This document shows, piece by piece, positions 14,698 through 14,765 of a stretch of 14,765 nt of DNA; position 1 is the stretch's first letter; the number at the start of each line of letters is the position of its first letter. The DNA is from JBBITI01 sp037440885 (lineage in GTDB: Bacteria; Chloroflexota; Dehalococcoidia; Dehalococcoidales; UBA2162): assembly GCA_037440885.1 (NCBI GenBank), contig JBBITI010000064.1, positions 1-14,765 of the forward strand, read 5' to 3'. The notes under the pieces are model-generated. The model was given only the letters and a program-made list of their open reading frames with translations, was not told the origin of the DNA and made no database searches. A program made the position numbers and the translations under genes.

Positions 14698-14765
14698 ATT
14701 GTGATTTCCTCTGTAATGCACCCCATGAAATCAAGCTGTGACTAAGAGAGTAACCTGGCTATTTT

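Noticed and set aside
1..14765. CRISPR array, insertion sequence or prophage
   Set aside because: No regularly spaced long repeats, transposase, terminal inverted repeats or phage structural genes are visible on either strand.

Overview
The window looks like a piece of a draft genome or metagenome bin from an anaerobic bacterium, most likely Chloroflexota of the Dehalococcoidia type. That assignment is an inference from gene style and was not tested by any search: small membrane proteins with Dehalococcoidia-like sequence, a URO-D/methyltransferase-like protein, an ACMSD-type amidohydrolase beside an iron-sulfur-flavoprotein-like protein, and a selenoprotein. A run of 10 N at 4084-4093 marks an assembly gap inside a gene.

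Layout. (a) 1-332, minus: start of a small multi-pass membrane protein cut by the window edge. (b) 497-2427, plus: a monocistronic selenoprotein unit with a good sigma-70 promoter, a 583-residue UGSC-like protein containing an in-frame UGA (885-887), a SECIS-like hairpin just behind that UGA, and a strong intrinsic terminator. (c) 2549-5066, plus: a two-component operon made of a receiver protein with an unassigned C-terminal part, an excisionase-type HTH fused in front of a receiver, and a soluble GAF histidine kinase broken by the N gap. Its promoter sits in an array of helically phased ACAAT repeats, and all three genes start with TTG. (d) 6779-5162, minus: an iron-sulfur-flavoprotein-like gene followed by an amidohydrolase whose metal site resembles those of hydroxybenzoate decarboxylases. 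(e) 6991-7067: tRNA-His. (f) 7208-9829, plus: a large orphan membrane histidine kinase with three PAS domains. (g) 11779-9961, minus: a DUF2807 lipoprotein and a Tic20/DUF4870-like membrane protein, probably one operon. (h) 13276-12026, minus: a URO-D superfamily protein with a near-consensus promoter. (i) 13473-13545: tRNA-Arg(UCG). (j) 14697-13732, minus: an AT-rich gene for a secreted lipoprotein.

The most notable item is the selenoprotein. Without recoding it would be called as two broken genes. Its Cys-Trp-Sec arrangement differs from the Sec-Gly-Ser-Cys arrangement that names the family. No selenocysteine machinery (selA, selB, selC, selD) lies in the window, so it must be encoded elsewhere. 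Two signalling systems, two metal-dependent enzyme units and cell-envelope proteins make up the rest. I see no IS element, CRISPR array, phage gene or rRNA.
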